A stretch of 64,000 nt of DNA from Candidatus Contubernalis alkalaceticus (GCF_022558445.1 NZ_CP054699.1:2090004-2154003); one strand, 5' to 3'. Numbered from the stretch's first letter, positions 1-9,276 are shown. Notes: generated by a model from the letters alone, not told the origin. A program made the numbers and translations.

Positions 1-192
1 CTCGTTTCCCTTTCCATCAGACCCTGCATAATGAATCACCCCATGATTTTTTGGTGTCCCCCGATGAAATAGACTGCAGGACAAAAGCTCCTTTTTCCCT
101 GGGTATTTTTCTCGGGGAAGCATGCCGCAGTGAATTCCTGCTGCCAGAGCCGGAGTAAAACTTCCCCCGCAGCTGTGATAAATCACCTGCAT
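1..192 (-). CDS. DUF3189 family protein (3' part missing at window edge)
   Basis: An open frame starts with ATG at 192, after an AGGAG ribosome site, and stays open to base 1, so only the first 64 residues are visible. It begins MQVIYHSCGGSFTPALAAGI, which I recognise as the N-terminus of the DUF3189 family of sporeformers (a short beta strand, then a Cys/Gly/Ser-rich loop and a helix). Function is unknown. It follows the YIEGIA capping-subunit gene after 12 bases and is probably cotranscribed with it and spoIIP. The family call rests on the start of the protein only. Confidence 0.6.
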   Translation of the reverse strand, partial: MQVIYHSCGGSFTPALAAGIHCGMLPREKYPGKKELLSCSLFHRGTPKNHGVIHYAGSDGKGNE

Positions 193-204
193 TTATTATC
201 GCTC

Positions 205-396
205 CTAATGTTTAACTATGATAAATACTCCGTTTTCCAGGTCATGAACCACACCCTCCAGAATTCTTCCCAAGTATTGTGAAATTTTTTGTTGTTCTTC
301 TCTTTCACTAACAATAAAAGTAGGGATACTCCCGGCAACCTTATCCGGTTCCAAAGTTACAGCCGCCAGAATTATTTTACTGATGGAAACCTGCAT
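205..396 (-). CDS. Capping complex subunit for YIEGIA
   Basis: A 63-residue protein beginning MQVSISKIILAAVTLEPDKV, with ATG at 396 after an AAGGTGAG ribosome site. It has no membrane segment or signal peptide and ends with a hydrophobic strand (GVFIIVKH). Its size and place directly after the YIEGIA gene fit the small protein that genome annotation calls the capping complex subunit for YIEGIA. This naming is from memory of the family; the biochemical role is not known to me. It probably works with the membrane protein encoded just upstream, in a transcript that also carries spoIIP. Confidence 0.6.
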   Translation of the reverse strand: MQVSISKIILAAVTLEPDKVAGSIPTFIVSEREEQQKISQYLGRILEGVVHDLENGVFIIVKH

Positions 397-441
397 GTAA
401 AACTCACCTTTCTATAAAGCATAACTGACAAGTAAGATTAT

Positions 442-1332
442 TTAATCCTCTGCCATCTTTCCAGCCCTGGATTTTAAAGGTTTCCCTGTGGCACTCTCCA
501 GTACAGGCACCCCTTTTACAGCCATAATTAAAAATTCCGGATCCTTCTCAATGGGTACAATTAACATGGCGGTTCTGCCGGTATCTAAATCTCTTCTAAC
601 CAACGGCATAAACTCCGGAGTGTCCACATCCTTGTAAATACCCAGCTGGGATGCGGCGTCATGGGCGATGGCCATACGCTGACCAGTATTAGCCAGGGTT
701 TCCCGCTCATTGTCATTAATGGGTTCTATGATAACCCCTATTCCCCTAGTTAGAACAATATCTTTCGTTTCATCCCCGGCTAAATTCATAATATGAATAT
801 TTTCTACGAATACATTGGGCCCTTCAAATTTGACTTCTCCTATCCTCACCCGGGCAATATCGCCAATTACCTTCCCGGACATCAACCGAATACTCATCAT
901 AACTACCAGGGCCCCGGCCCCAAATCCTATGATCCAGTGTGAATACAGCGTCACAGAGCTTACGATTAATGCCGTAAAGATCACCAAATAATTCCTTGAC
1001 TCAAAAACCTTAGCAATCCCTTCTATATAATCAGGGCCCCTCTGTACCAGTTCAGTCTTATCTAAGTTCAAAAGCATTTCTCTTTCGGCAGCCCTTACAT
1101 CCCGGAACTGTTGAGCTGCCAGGGCCAAAAAGCTCACCGCGGTAAACTCCTGAGCTATCAGTGCCGGAATGGCTACCGAACCCAGAACGGCTGCAATAAA
1201 TCCTAAAGAAATATGATTCATCACCCCATGAGGATAGCTGGGATAAAAACGGTAGTCCGTTTTTAAAATAGCAAATCTAGTCAAAGTACCCAACAGAACC
1301 CCAAATGCAATAGGGAATATATTAAAAGGCAT
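442..1332 (-). CDS. YIEGIA family membrane protein
   Basis: A 296-residue protein with the family's name motif, GPDYIEGIAKVFESRNYL, near residues 99-116. Hydrophobic segments lie near residues 5-20, 40-65 and 118-150, so the N-terminal half is a membrane domain. The C-terminal half (from about residue 160) is soluble and beta-rich. ATG at 1332 has an AGAGGTGA site. The gene sits between spoIIP and its putative small partner. The YIEGIA family is found in sporeformers and its role is not established; a sporulation role is inferred from the neighbours. Confidence 0.75.
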   Translation of the reverse strand: MPFNIFPIAFGVLLGTLTRFAILKTDYRFYPSYPHGVMNHISLGFIAAVLGSVAIPALIAQEFTAVSFLALAAQQFRDVRAAEREMLLNLDKTELVQRGPDYIEGIAKVFESRNYLVIFTALIVSSVTLYSHWIIGFGAGALVVMMSIRLMSGKVIGDIARVRIGEVKFEGPNVFVENIHIMNLAGDETKDIVLTRGIGVIIEPINDNERETLANTGQRMAIAHDAASQLGIYKDVDTPEFMPLVRRDLDTGRTAMLIVPIEKDPEFLIMAVKGVPVLESATGKPLKSRAGKMAED

Positions 1333-1371
1333 TCAATTCACCTCTGGAAAATCTTATTGTTAATTATCTTC

Positions 1372-2709
1372 TTACTCTTGGGAATCTTTTTCTCCCTCTT
1401 CAGGGTCATTCTCTTCAGAGCTGCTGCTATCTTCAGGACTAATTTCTTCAGCAAATTCGGTATTTTCTTGATTATTGAATTTTTGTTTAATTTTGCCTCC
1501 TGCTATATCCCTAAACTCCTTACTGGTAAAATGTTTAAGTTTTGCCTTTGCTTCCTCTAAGTTTTCGGTGCTGATTAAAAGATATGCAGCTAAAGCCGCA
1601 ACCACTAAAGCCAACAGACTAAAGACCTGGGTAATGGCTGTACCTCCCGGTCCGCCGGGGGAATCCTGAGTCAAACCAATCTGCTCCCCGCCTTCATCAG
1701 TTCCATACAAATATTTACTTATTACATCTGCAAATAGAACAACGGACTCTTGGGCCCCGGCCTTTTCATTTTCATGGGCTCCCACCTCCAACAGCATGGC
1801 ATTGGGGGACATATCCTGATTATAGTTTCCCTGGGCCATAAAAATACCCTTCACCAGGTTGGGATAAAGCTCATCCCCTTTTTCCTTGAGACCTTCGGCA
1901 AACTGCTGGATGTTGGAAGCATTCTGGTTTTGACGTCCTACTATTAATTGAATCTGAACCCTTTCTTCCCCTTCCACCTCCGCCAGGTATTCATCGGGAG
2001 GTACTGCATCCCGGTGAACATCAAACAAGGCATCAGGATCCTCTTGAAGCATTTCTTCTGCTGTCCTGCGAGAGCGGACATAGGCTCCGGAATCATGGGG
2101 AACATGAGTCTCTTCTGAATGAATAACTTCTATTCCTTTATCCTCCAAAGCTTGAGCCAATGATCTCCCCACATCAAGTATTCCTCCACCTTCGTCTATG
2201 CTCTCCTCCCCGTCACCAGGCACATATGCCTCGGCACCATGGCTGTGATATACTCCCAATAATCGGTTTTCCTGCTGAGCTTCTTGACTCTGTAATAGGA
2301 CTGGAATGTTAAAATTTAACCTTTCTCCAACACTACTTATAAAATCACTGAAGAAACTGCTGCCGGCCTGTGTCCTTTCAATTTCTCTGGCATGGGCGGT
2401 ATAATCAACTACACTGTGCACCTCATATAATTTATTTTTGCCACAGATATATTGGTCTCCTACGTGAATATGCCTTGCAGTTCTCATAATCCTATGATCA
2501 TTTTCATCAACCATAGAATAATAATTTCCCTCAGTGGCCTCGTCCAGATTCAAAAGTTCAAAAAATTCCTGGCTTTCAACTGTTTGGGTTTGGGAAGTTA
2601 CAGTATCCATCTCTGAGGTACTATCTAAGGACAACAGCTGGAATACACAAACTATAATGATTAAAGATACAACTACAGCAAGGGTTATTCTCCTAAGTAA
2701 TTTTTTCAC
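1372..2709 (-). CDS. spoIIP: Stage II sporulation protein P
   Basis: SpoIIP is a cell-wall amidase/endopeptidase that, with SpoIID and SpoIIM, thins septal peptidoglycan so that the mother cell can engulf the forespore. The protein starts with a Lys/Arg-rich stretch and one membrane anchor (about residues 8-28). The catalytic domain shows GVYHSHGAEAYVP, a typical HSHxxE-type metal-binding site, followed by DVHRDAVPP and LLEVGAHEN. A second hydrophobic segment and an acidic, Ser/Glu-rich tail close the protein. A longer frame from ATG at 2850 would overlap the upstream gene by about 140 bases. I prefer GTG at 2709, directly after that gene's stop, with AGGGGGG seven bases upstream, giving 445 residues. 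SpoIIM lies elsewhere in this window (54.1 kb); SpoIID does not. Confidence 0.9.
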   Translation of the reverse strand: MKKLLRRITLAVVVSLIIIVCVFQLLSLDSTSEMDTVTSQTQTVESQEFFELLNLDEATEGNYYSMVDENDHRIMRTARHIHVGDQYICGKNKLYEVHSVVDYTAHAREIERTQAGSSFFSDFISSVGERLNFNIPVLLQSQEAQQENRLLGVYHSHGAEAYVPGDGEESIDEGGGILDVGRSLAQALEDKGIEVIHSEETHVPHDSGAYVRSRRTAEEMLQEDPDALFDVHRDAVPPDEYLAEVEGEERVQIQLIVGRQNQNASNIQQFAEGLKEKGDELYPNLVKGIFMAQGNYNQDMSPNAMLLEVGAHENEKAGAQESVVLFADVISKYLYGTDEGGEQIGLTQDSPGGPGGTAITQVFSLLALVVAALAAYLLISTENLEEAKAKLKHFTSKEFRDIAGGKIKQKFNNQENTEFAEEISPEDSSSSEENDPEEGEKDSQE

Positions 2710-2710
2710 C

Positions 2711-3421
2711 CTATTCACCCCCCTGGCGGTCAGGATTATGGTCGGGATTTTGATTTTCTTCCTGTTCACCTTGATTTTCATGATGTTCTTGATGTTCATT
2801 TTCCCTGCTAAAAGTTGCAGGTCTTTGTATATGTTCTCTGGTTTCGCCAACTATTTCCGCCAGAGATACAGCGATTAAACCGGCAATAATAATTCCATCA
2901 AACATTCCCGCTCCCCCAATAACTAAAGAACCCTCTCCCCCGATCAATACAACTTCAATTCGGGAGACCACATCAGTTAAAATCATTGCACCAGACCCTG
3001 CGATAAAAGCAGACCTGCGGGATCTTCCGGCCAGATAACCTACAATACCAGCCAGTAATGCAAAAATATACATGGGGTCTAAAAAAAAATTATAGGTTGG
3101 TTCCACCGGAATGATTTTAGCAGCCCCATAAACAACCACTGTGGCAACGATTAAAGCAGTAACCGCCCTCCTCTTTTCTTTGACTGTATCTGCTTTCATC
3201 AGCAGATAGCCAATTAATAAAATAGGAAGAACCCCTCCCCCAATATTTATGCCCAAGTTATCAGTGATTGGAATATCCGGAATAAAAGTACCTATTAAGA
3301 CGGCCCCGATAAATAGAAGTGCCTGTCGATCCGTCAATCTCATCTTATCCAGTATCCTTTGAGCAAATCCCAGATAAATTAAAACTCCTATTACTACCAA
3401 AAGAACCATACCTGATGCCAT
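2711..3421 (-). CDS. DUF1614 family membrane protein
   Basis: A 236-residue protein with about six to seven hydrophobic segments, Gly-rich stretches (GGEGSLVIGGAGMFDGIII) and a charged, Glu/Asn/Gln/His-rich C-terminal tail. It matches what I remember of the DUF1614 family, which often sits beside spoIIP in Clostridia. ATG at 3421 (MASGMVLLV) has AAGGAAGTG upstream; the in-frame codon at 3439 lacks a good site. The gene starts about 80 bases after the fni terminator and its stop is followed at once by the spoIIP start, so translation is probably coupled. Function unknown. Confidence 0.55.
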   Translation of the reverse strand: MASGMVLLVVIGVLIYLGFAQRILDKMRLTDRQALLFIGAVLIGTFIPDIPITDNLGINIGGGVLPILLIGYLLMKADTVKEKRRAVTALIVATVVVYGAAKIIPVEPTYNFFLDPMYIFALLAGIVGYLAGRSRRSAFIAGSGAMILTDVVSRIEVVLIGGEGSLVIGGAGMFDGIIIAGLIAVSLAEIVGETREHIQRPATFSRENEHQEHHENQGEQEENQNPDHNPDRQGGE

Positions 3422-3504
3422 AATTTTCACTTCCTTCAAATTTTCTTAAGAACTATTTGTTATAGTAACCAAAACCCATTTTTTTATTCCAGCTTTAAGG
3501 CATT

Positions 3505-3542
3505 AAAAAACTATCCAAAACTTATCAAAAGTTTTGGATAGT
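3505..3542 (-). terminator. Rho-independent terminator after fni
   Basis: A perfect 14-bp stem (ACTATCCAAAACTT and its complement) with a 5-base loop, followed on the minus strand by six T residues. It ends the fni transcript 30 bases beyond its stop. Confidence 0.92.
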
Positions 3543-3572
3543 CACCTGAGGCTTGAATTTATCAATTATTGC

Positions 3573-4622
3573 TTATCGGCGAGCCAGCCAGCTTAGATCT
3601 ACTCCCCTTTTATCCATCCAGCAAGCAGTTTCACCTGTAATCACCAAGGGCTTGTTTCTAAAGTCCTCTATATTAGCAGCTCCCACCATAGCCATAATTA
3701 TTTTTAAGTTATACATCAAGTTTTCCAGCCATTTTAGAAAAAAATCTTCCCCCTGCTCTAGTATAATCTTAATGGGCAAACCAGCAATTCCAACTGCTTT
3801 TGCACCCAAGCACAGGGACTTGGCTGCTGTCATTGCATTATTTATTCCCCCGGAGGCAATCACATCTCCATTATTTTTAACTACGTCCATTACCTCCAGC
3901 AGACTGGTCAGGGTAGGAATACCCCAGTTAAGCAGTTCCTTATCCGGCTGTATTCCCCTTCGACTCGCTTCAATTTGCATGAAATTAGTACCTCCCCGCC
4001 CTCCTATGTCCAGTATTTTTACTCCAATACCTGTCAACTTAAGTGCAGTTTCCCGGCTCATACCAAAGCCCACTTCTTTTACAATCAGTGGAACACTTAT
4101 GTTTTCTTTAATTCTTTTTATATTATCCAGATAACCTTTAAAATGTCGATCCCCCTCCGACATTAACAACTCCTGCGGGACATTTAAATGCAGCTGTAAA
4201 GCACTAGCCTCTAGCATCTTCACCGCTTTCTCCGCATCCTTCGGTTTAGCATAGGCTCCAATATTGGCAAAAACAATACCCTCAGGATATATTTCCCGGA
4301 CGACTTTGAAGGTTCTCTCCATCTCTTTGTTTTCTATAGCTGCCATCTGTGAACCCACCGCCATAGCAATTCCGGCTTTCCTGGCTGCCGAGGCCAGCTT
4401 ACTATTGATTTCTTTGCTTAGAAGGGTTCCTCCGGTAATGGCGTTAATAAAAATAGGCAGGCTTAAAGATAAGCCTGCAATAGTTGTTTTTAAATCAATA
4501 TTATCAAAATCAACGCCTGGTAAACTCATGTGTACGAAAGCGCAATCTTTAAAATCTGCAGAATGTGTTGGAAGCTCCATACTAAAATTAATATGGTCGT
4601 CCTTTCGAGAAATTCTGGTCAT
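3573..4622 (-). CDS. fni: Type 2 isopentenyl-diphosphate delta-isomerase
   Basis: An FMN- and NADPH-dependent enzyme that interconverts isopentenyl and dimethylallyl diphosphate. At 349 residues it is the usual length for the family. It carries the N-terminal RKDDHINF motif, the early TIAGLSLSLPIFINAITGGT segment, the flavin/phosphate-binding IGGRGGTNFMQIEASRR stretch (about residues 207-223) and the C-terminal SGGINNAMTAAKSL motif. ATG at 4622 has GGAG eight bases before. It lies 14 bases downstream of ispH-rpsA. IspH makes IPP and DMAPP, so the order fits one isoprenoid transcript. A terminator follows. Confidence 0.95.
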   Translation of the reverse strand: MTRISRKDDHINFSMELPTHSADFKDCAFVHMSLPGVDFDNIDLKTTIAGLSLSLPIFINAITGGTLLSKEINSKLASAARKAGIAMAVGSQMAAIENKEMERTFKVVREIYPEGIVFANIGAYAKPKDAEKAVKMLEASALQLHLNVPQELLMSEGDRHFKGYLDNIKRIKENISVPLIVKEVGFGMSRETALKLTGIGVKILDIGGRGGTNFMQIEASRRGIQPDKELLNWGIPTLTSLLEVMDVVKNNGDVIASGGINNAMTAAKSLCLGAKAVGIAGLPIKIILEQGEDFFLKWLENLMYNLKIIMAMVGAANIEDFRNKPLVITGETACWMDKRGVDLSWLARR

Positions 4623-4636
4623 TCTATTATCTCCAT

Positions 4637-6826
4637 TTATTCTTCTTCTGTTTTAGCATTGTCAAAGAAGTCTCCTAAATCCATAACCTCACCCATGGTA
4701 AAACCTGTTCCTTTGGGATCTTCTTCTTCTTTTGGCTGGGTTACCCGGGGCTTTTCTTTTTGTACCTTTTCCTTCTTGGCTTCCCGGAGACTCAAACTAA
4801 TTCTTTTATCACTGGGATTAATATCTAATATTCTAACCGTGAGTTCCTGGCCCTCACTTACCACTTCATTGGGATGAGTGACATGTTCTTCCGACAACTG
4901 TGAAATGTGAACCAGTCCCTCTACCCCAGGCATGATCTCTACAAATACCCCAAAATCAACAACGCATTTTATGGGTCCGGTAACCAACTCTCCCTTTGTA
5001 AAGTTATTGTTAACTACCGTCCAGGGATCCGGCTTGGCCTGCTTAATACTGAGGGAAATCCTTTCCTCCTCAGGATTAATAGAAAGTACCTTAACATCCA
5101 CAAATTGTCCAACTTCTAGTTCTACTGAAGGATGCTCGATTCTTTGCCAAGATATCTCAGATATATGCACCAAACCGTCAATACCGCCAACATCTACAAA
5201 GGCACCAAAGTCTGTCAGCCTTCTTACTTCACCTTTTATGACTTCTCCCTGGCTAATTTGACCCAGTGTTTCTTTTTTCGTTTCTTCCAATTCCTGTTCC
5301 AATACCTTTTTACGGGAAACCACAACTTTATTTTTTGACCGGTTCAGTTCAATGACTCTTACCTTCATTTCTTCCCCTACGAACTGCTGAAGGTCAGGAA
5401 CATATCTTAAATCAACCAATGAGGCTGGCAAAAAAGCTCTTATGCCTAAATCAAGGATTAATCCTCCTTTTACAACCTCAGAAACCCGGGCGGTCATATC
5501 ATTTCCCTCTTCATGGGCCTTCTCCAAATCATTCCATAACTTTTCCCGGTCAAATCTCTTCTTGGATAGTATCACCCGATCTTCGTCTGCCATAGGCACT
5601 TTCAGCACATAAAGCTCAAGCTCATCTCCCACCTGAAATAACTCCTGTAAAGACTCTCCCTCGTTTAAACTAACCTCGTTTCTCGGAATAACACCATCGT
5701 TTTTTAAATTAAGGTCAATATTAACCTCACTTTCAGTCACCTGAATTACTTTTCCTTGAATAGTACTGCCCTTCTTAGGAATACTGCTGGAATAATCATC
5801 AGCAGACAATTCCTCCCCATCTTTCTTAAAAGACACATCTTCTTTTTCTGCTGCATTTACCTCAGTTTCATCCTGTTCTATCTGGATATTTTCAACTACT
5901 TGTTCTTCTTCAGTCACTGCTTCCTCTGCCTCTCCTTCTATCTTATCTTCCTTTAGGATTTCTTCCTCTTGAACTTCTTTTTCATCGTTTTCCTTCATAA
6001 ATTCTGACATTCTACTGTATACCTCCTTTAGACTACAGATGGGTGTGGAAGCACCGGCAGTCACACCCACAACATTTATATTATCCAACCAATCTTTTTG
6101 TAAATCTATCGCTTTTTCGATATGATAGGTCGGTGTACCGGTCATATTACATGCGGCAGCCAGTTTGCTGGTATTTGAGCTGGTGTACCCGCCAATCACA
6201 ATCATGAGGTTCACCTGCTCTGCCAACTTCACAGCAGCCTTTTGACGTAAACCTGTGGCTCTGCATATAGTTTTAAAAATATGTAATCCGGGGCTGTATT
6301 TTTTTATTTCTTCCACTACCCGGTTAAAATATTCCTCTCCCAGCGTAGTTTGAGAAACTACGGCAATTTTTTCTCTATGGGAGAGTTCCTTTACTTTATT
6401 TATGTCGTCTATTACAACTGCCTGTCCTTTTGACCAACCAATCAGCCCTTTCACCTCCGGATGCTCAGGATCCCCTACAATGATGATTTGATACCCCTGA
6501 TCAGCCAAATGTGAAACTTTATCTTGTACTTTTTTAACAAAGGGACAAGTAGCATCAATAATCCTTAAACTCTTGTCCTCCGCCTCCTTTACAACTTCCG
6601 GCGGAACCCCATGACTTCTAAAAATTACTGTCCCCTCTTCAATTTCCCCCAACGTATCTACATAATTAATATTTCTCTGTTTTAAAAAATCCACCACCTG
6701 CTGATTGTGTACTAACGGACCCAAGGTAAAAATTATATCACCTTCATCTGCTTTTTCAAGAGCCATTTTAAGAGCTCTCTCTACCCCAATACAAAAACCT
6801 GCATGTTCAGCAAATTTTATTTTCAA
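4637..6826 (-). CDS. ispH-rpsA: Fused 4-hydroxy-3-methylbut-2-enyl diphosphate reductase and ribosomal protein S1
   Basis: A 729-residue fusion. Residues 1 to about 280 are IspH (LytB), the last enzyme of the MEP isoprenoid pathway, with the three cluster cysteines in HAGFCIGVERAL, IDATCPFVKKV and KTICRATGLRQ. A Glu-rich linker (about 280-345) joins it to four S1 RNA-binding repeats starting near 350, 435, 522 and 608; the last two have the classic DFGAFVDVGGIDGLVHIS and DFGVFVEI...GLVHIS cores. The start is TTG at 6826 with AGGAG nine bases upstream. Such fusions are known in Clostridia and the biological link is unclear. The operon appears to be plsC, this gene, fni. Confidence 0.95.
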   Translation of the reverse strand: MKIKFAEHAGFCIGVERALKMALEKADEGDIIFTLGPLVHNQQVVDFLKQRNINYVDTLGEIEEGTVIFRSHGVPPEVVKEAEDKSLRIIDATCPFVKKVQDKVSHLADQGYQIIIVGDPEHPEVKGLIGWSKGQAVVIDDINKVKELSHREKIAVVSQTTLGEEYFNRVVEEIKKYSPGLHIFKTICRATGLRQKAAVKLAEQVNLMIVIGGYTSSNTSKLAAACNMTGTPTYHIEKAIDLQKDWLDNINVVGVTAGASTPICSLKEVYSRMSEFMKENDEKEVQEEEILKEDKIEGEAEEAVTEEEQVVENIQIEQDETEVNAAEKEDVSFKKDGEELSADDYSSSIPKKGSTIQGKVIQVTESEVNIDLNLKNDGVIPRNEVSLNEGESLQELFQVGDELELYVLKVPMADEDRVILSKKRFDREKLWNDLEKAHEEGNDMTARVSEVVKGGLILDLGIRAFLPASLVDLRYVPDLQQFVGEEMKVRVIELNRSKNKVVVSRKKVLEQELEETKKETLGQISQGEVIKGEVRRLTDFGAFVDVGGIDGLVHISEISWQRIEHPSVELEVGQFVDVKVLSINPEEERISLSIKQAKPDPWTVVNNNFTKGELVTGPIKCVVDFGVFVEIMPGVEGLVHISQLSEEHVTHPNEVVSEGQELTVRILDINPSDKRISLSLREAKKEKVQKEKPRVTQPKEEEDPKGTGFTMGEVMDLGDFFDNAKTEEE

Positions 6827-6878
6827 AAGCCATCTCTCCTGCTGGAATTATCAACAATTGATTGAATTTAGTTCTTAT

Positions 6879-7451
6879 TTAAAGCATATCTTTTATATTT
6901 TGCATTAGAAATCTGCTTACATATTCTATAGCTTTTCCTTTTCCTTCGATTTTAACATCATCTGCATAAATGGGAGGCCCTATTTTAACTTGAACTTTCC
7001 TAAAAACCTTATACGGACCCTTAATAGCTACTGGAATGATAGGAGCCTTGCTCTTTAACGCTATGTATCCTGCTCCGGGCAGGGGGTTTAATAATTGACC
7101 GGTTTTGCTTCGGGTTCCCTCGGGAAATAAAGTAAGAACCTTTCCCTGATTAAGATTTTCTAACGCTGTCTTAATGGCTTTTCTATCAGGCACTCCCCTT
7201 TTTACAGGAAAACCTCCCAAAGCATAAATAACTTTTCTTGATATATAATTTTTAAACAATTCTTCTTTAGCCATGAAAGTACTGGGTCTGAAATTCATTG
7301 CAGCCATCAGTGGTGGATCCCACCAACTGATATGATTGGAGCAAATAATCGCCGGGCCATTGGCAGGAATGTTATCAACCCCAGTTAATTCTAAGGGAAA
7401 AATTATTTTAAAAATTATGCGGAATAATCCTCTGACTATCATATAAAACAT
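6879..7451 (-). CDS. plsC: 1-acyl-sn-glycerol-3-phosphate acyltransferase
   Basis: Adds the second acyl chain to lysophosphatidic acid at the inner membrane, giving phosphatidic acid. The 190-residue protein has the acyltransferase block I motif NHISWWDPP (H-x4-D, near residue 38), block III FPEGTRSK (about 113-120) and a hydrophobic N-terminus that docks on the membrane. ATG at 7451 follows a GAGGT site. It lies 15 bases after cmk and about 50 bases before ispH-rpsA, an order common in Clostridia. Confidence 0.92.
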   Translation of the reverse strand: MFYMIVRGLFRIIFKIIFPLELTGVDNIPANGPAIICSNHISWWDPPLMAAMNFRPSTFMAKEELFKNYISRKVIYALGGFPVKRGVPDRKAIKTALENLNQGKVLTLFPEGTRSKTGQLLNPLPGAGYIALKSKAPIIPVAIKGPYKVFRKVQVKIGPPIYADDVKIEGKGKAIEYVSRFLMQNIKDML

Positions 7452-7466
7452 ATAAATACCTCATTA

Positions 7467-8153
7467 TCAGGCTGTGCCAGCCTGGATACATTCTTTTACG
7501 TGTATTACTATTTTTTCTTCAACTTCCCTGGCAGTAAGATTAGTTGTATCGACAAAAATAGCGTCCTTTGCTGCCACTAACGGAGAAAATTCTCTCTCTG
7601 TATCAATCTTATCCCTCATACTGATTTCTTTTTGAACATCTTCTTCACTTATTTCATGACCCTGTTTAGTTAATTCAAGATAACGTCTATGGGCCCTTTC
7701 TTCCAAAGTAGCATTGATAAAAAATTTAAAATGTGCACCGGGTAAAACATGGGTGCCAATGTCTCTTCCATCCATGACTATTCCACCGCCGGAAGCAATC
7801 TCCCGCTGTTGGGCAACCATCATGTCTCTTACCTGTTGGTTTTTGGCCACCAGCGAGACTTTCCGGTTGACGGACGGGTCTCTTATTTCCGTGGTAACAT
7901 CAACACCATCAAGGTAAATTCTATTACTATCATCGGAACCTTTTTTAATGTTAATTACAGTATTTGAAGTTAGCAGTTCTATTTCCCTGGATTTTTCAAA
8001 ATCTATTCCTTTTAATATACCTTTCCAGGTGATTGCTCTGTACATGGCCCCGGTATCTATATACTTTAACCCCAGCCTTTTAGCAACACCCTTAGCAGCA
8101 GTACTTTTCCCTGCTCCTGCTGGTCCATCTATAGCTATATTTACATGAACCAA
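7467..8153 (-). CDS. cmk: Cytidylate kinase
   Basis: Phosphorylates CMP and dCMP. The protein has the Walker A motif GPAGAGKST near its start, the CMP-binding segment MDGRDIGTHVLPGA in the middle and a lid region rich in Arg/Glu. I place the start at TTG 8153 (LVHVNIAIDGPAG), six bases after a GGGGGT site, because the ATG at 8177 would put that site inside the gene and give an unusual extension; this gives 228 residues, close to the family norm. It is the first gene of the cmk-plsC-ispH-rpsA-fni set. Confidence 0.93.
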   Translation of the reverse strand: MVHVNIAIDGPAGAGKSTAAKGVAKRLGLKYIDTGAMYRAITWKGILKGIDFEKSREIELLTSNTVINIKKGSDDSNRIYLDGVDVTTEIRDPSVNRKVSLVAKNQQVRDMMVAQQREIASGGGIVMDGRDIGTHVLPGAHFKFFINATLEERAHRRYLELTKQGHEISEEDVQKEISMRDKIDTEREFSPLVAAKDAIFVDTTNLTAREVEEKIVIHVKECIQAGTA

Positions 8154-8233
8154 TTTTTCACCCCCAAAACTATCCATACCATATGTTGATTCTCTAAAAA
8201 TTAGCTATTTCCTCTTAAAATTTAAAAAAACGC

Positions 8234-8258
8234 AAAAAACAACACAGTTAGTGTTGTT
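8234..8258 (-). terminator. Rho-independent terminator after aroH
   Basis: An 8-bp stem (AACAACAC/GTGTTGTT) with a 5-base loop, followed on the minus strand by a T run. It lies just after the aroH stop and separates it from cmk. Confidence 0.88.
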
Positions 8259-8263
8259 GATGT

Positions 8264-8626
8264 TTACAGATCATCCCGTAATTTTTTAGCTTCTTTTAGA
8301 TAAACATGCTTAATCTGATGCTGTTCTAAACAAGTATTAACCTGCATAAGTACCCTTACACACTGACGTAATGAATCAGGAACATCTATTTCCACAGAAC
8401 AAAGCATGGGCACATACTTCCATCCCAGTTTTCTGGCAGCCAACGCTGGAAAAGCAGCGTTCAAATCCAGGGTGCTGGTAAATAAAACACTGCAGATATC
8501 TTCAGTACAAATGTTATTTCTTTCTACCATTTCCACTAATAATTCTTTTGTCCCTCGAATAATAGACTCAACTTCATTCTTTTCGATAAATGTTGCTCCT
8601 CTTATGCCTCTAACTAATCTGTTCAC
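8264..8626 (-). CDS. aroH: Chorismate mutase, AroH type
   Basis: Converts chorismate to prephenate for Phe/Tyr synthesis. About 120 residues, the normal size of the trimeric AroH class. The N-terminus VRGIRGATF and the segment SVLFTSTLDLNAAFPALAARKLGW match the family's active-site strands, and RQCVRVLMQVN is the later motif. An ATG at 8635 abuts its own AGGGG site, so GTG at 8626 (nine bases after the site) or TTG at 8629 is a better start. It is a single gene closed by a terminator. Confidence 0.9.
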   Translation of the reverse strand: MNRLVRGIRGATFIEKNEVESIIRGTKELLVEMVERNNICTEDICSVLFTSTLDLNAAFPALAARKLGWKYVPMLCSVEIDVPDSLRQCVRVLMQVNTCLEQHQIKHVYLKEAKKLRDDL

Positions 8627-8696
8627 CAATGTCATCCCCTAATTACTGCGCCTCTTTTACAAATAATACAATATTTTTGTAACATTGGCAAGTCCT

Positions 8697-9203
8697 TTAT
8701 TCTGTTATCACCCATCCCAGAAGTTCAATGGTTCCGTAAGTAATCACAAAAGCCTGTGACAAGGTAGAAGTCAAATCCTCTGAAGCATCACTTACCATGA
8801 CTCTGACGGGAAAACTATAACTGCTTCCATCTATTTCAATAACATCCCCGGAATATACTTTTATTTCAACCTGGTTGTCCTGAAAACTATATTCTTTTTC
8901 ATTGTTAATAATTACTTTCAAGTCTTCTAATGATGCCTCTGACTCAGCCTCAGCTGCCAACAGCATAAAATATTCTACATCGGATCCAATAGTATTAGAA
9001 GGTGAAACCACCGGCTGATCTTCTTCATAGTCTTCCAAGGGAATCCCCTCCCTCTGGTCAACCAAAGATAAAAATGAACGAACATTTTCATTGCTCATTA
9101 CTACCTGAGTTACAATAAGCAGAACTAATAAACTGAGAGCCGCTCTAAACAAATAAAACTCAAACTTTTCCGTTACCCGGGCAAACCATCTTTCAAAACT
9201 CAT
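8697..9203 (-). CDS. Hypothetical membrane-anchored protein
   Basis: A 168-residue protein that I do not recognise. After a charged N-terminus it has one strong membrane segment (about residues 17-34, LFRAALSLLVLLIVTQVVM). An acidic linker rich in Asp/Glu follows, then a soluble domain of alternating hydrophobic strands outside the membrane. ATG at 9203 has a GGGGGA site. It stands between aroH and another unknown gene with about 70-base gaps on both sides. Tethered extracytoplasmic location is inferred from the single anchor. Confidence 0.6.
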   Translation of the reverse strand: MSFERWFARVTEKFEFYLFRAALSLLVLLIVTQVVMSNENVRSFLSLVDQREGIPLEDYEEDQPVVSPSNTIGSDVEYFMLLAAEAESEASLEDLKVIINNEKEYSFQDNQVEIKVYSGDVIEIDGSSYSFPVRVMVSDASEDLTSTLSQAFVITYGTIELLGWVITE

Positions 9204-9276
9204 AAAAATCCCCCGCTCATCCTATAAACTAAATATAATAACAATCTTACATTATATTATGTCTCAATGGCGGAAA

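Noticed and set aside
3553..4134. Plus-strand open frame opposite fni
   Set aside because: Shadow of a well-supported gene, no ribosome site, and it begins next to the fni terminator.
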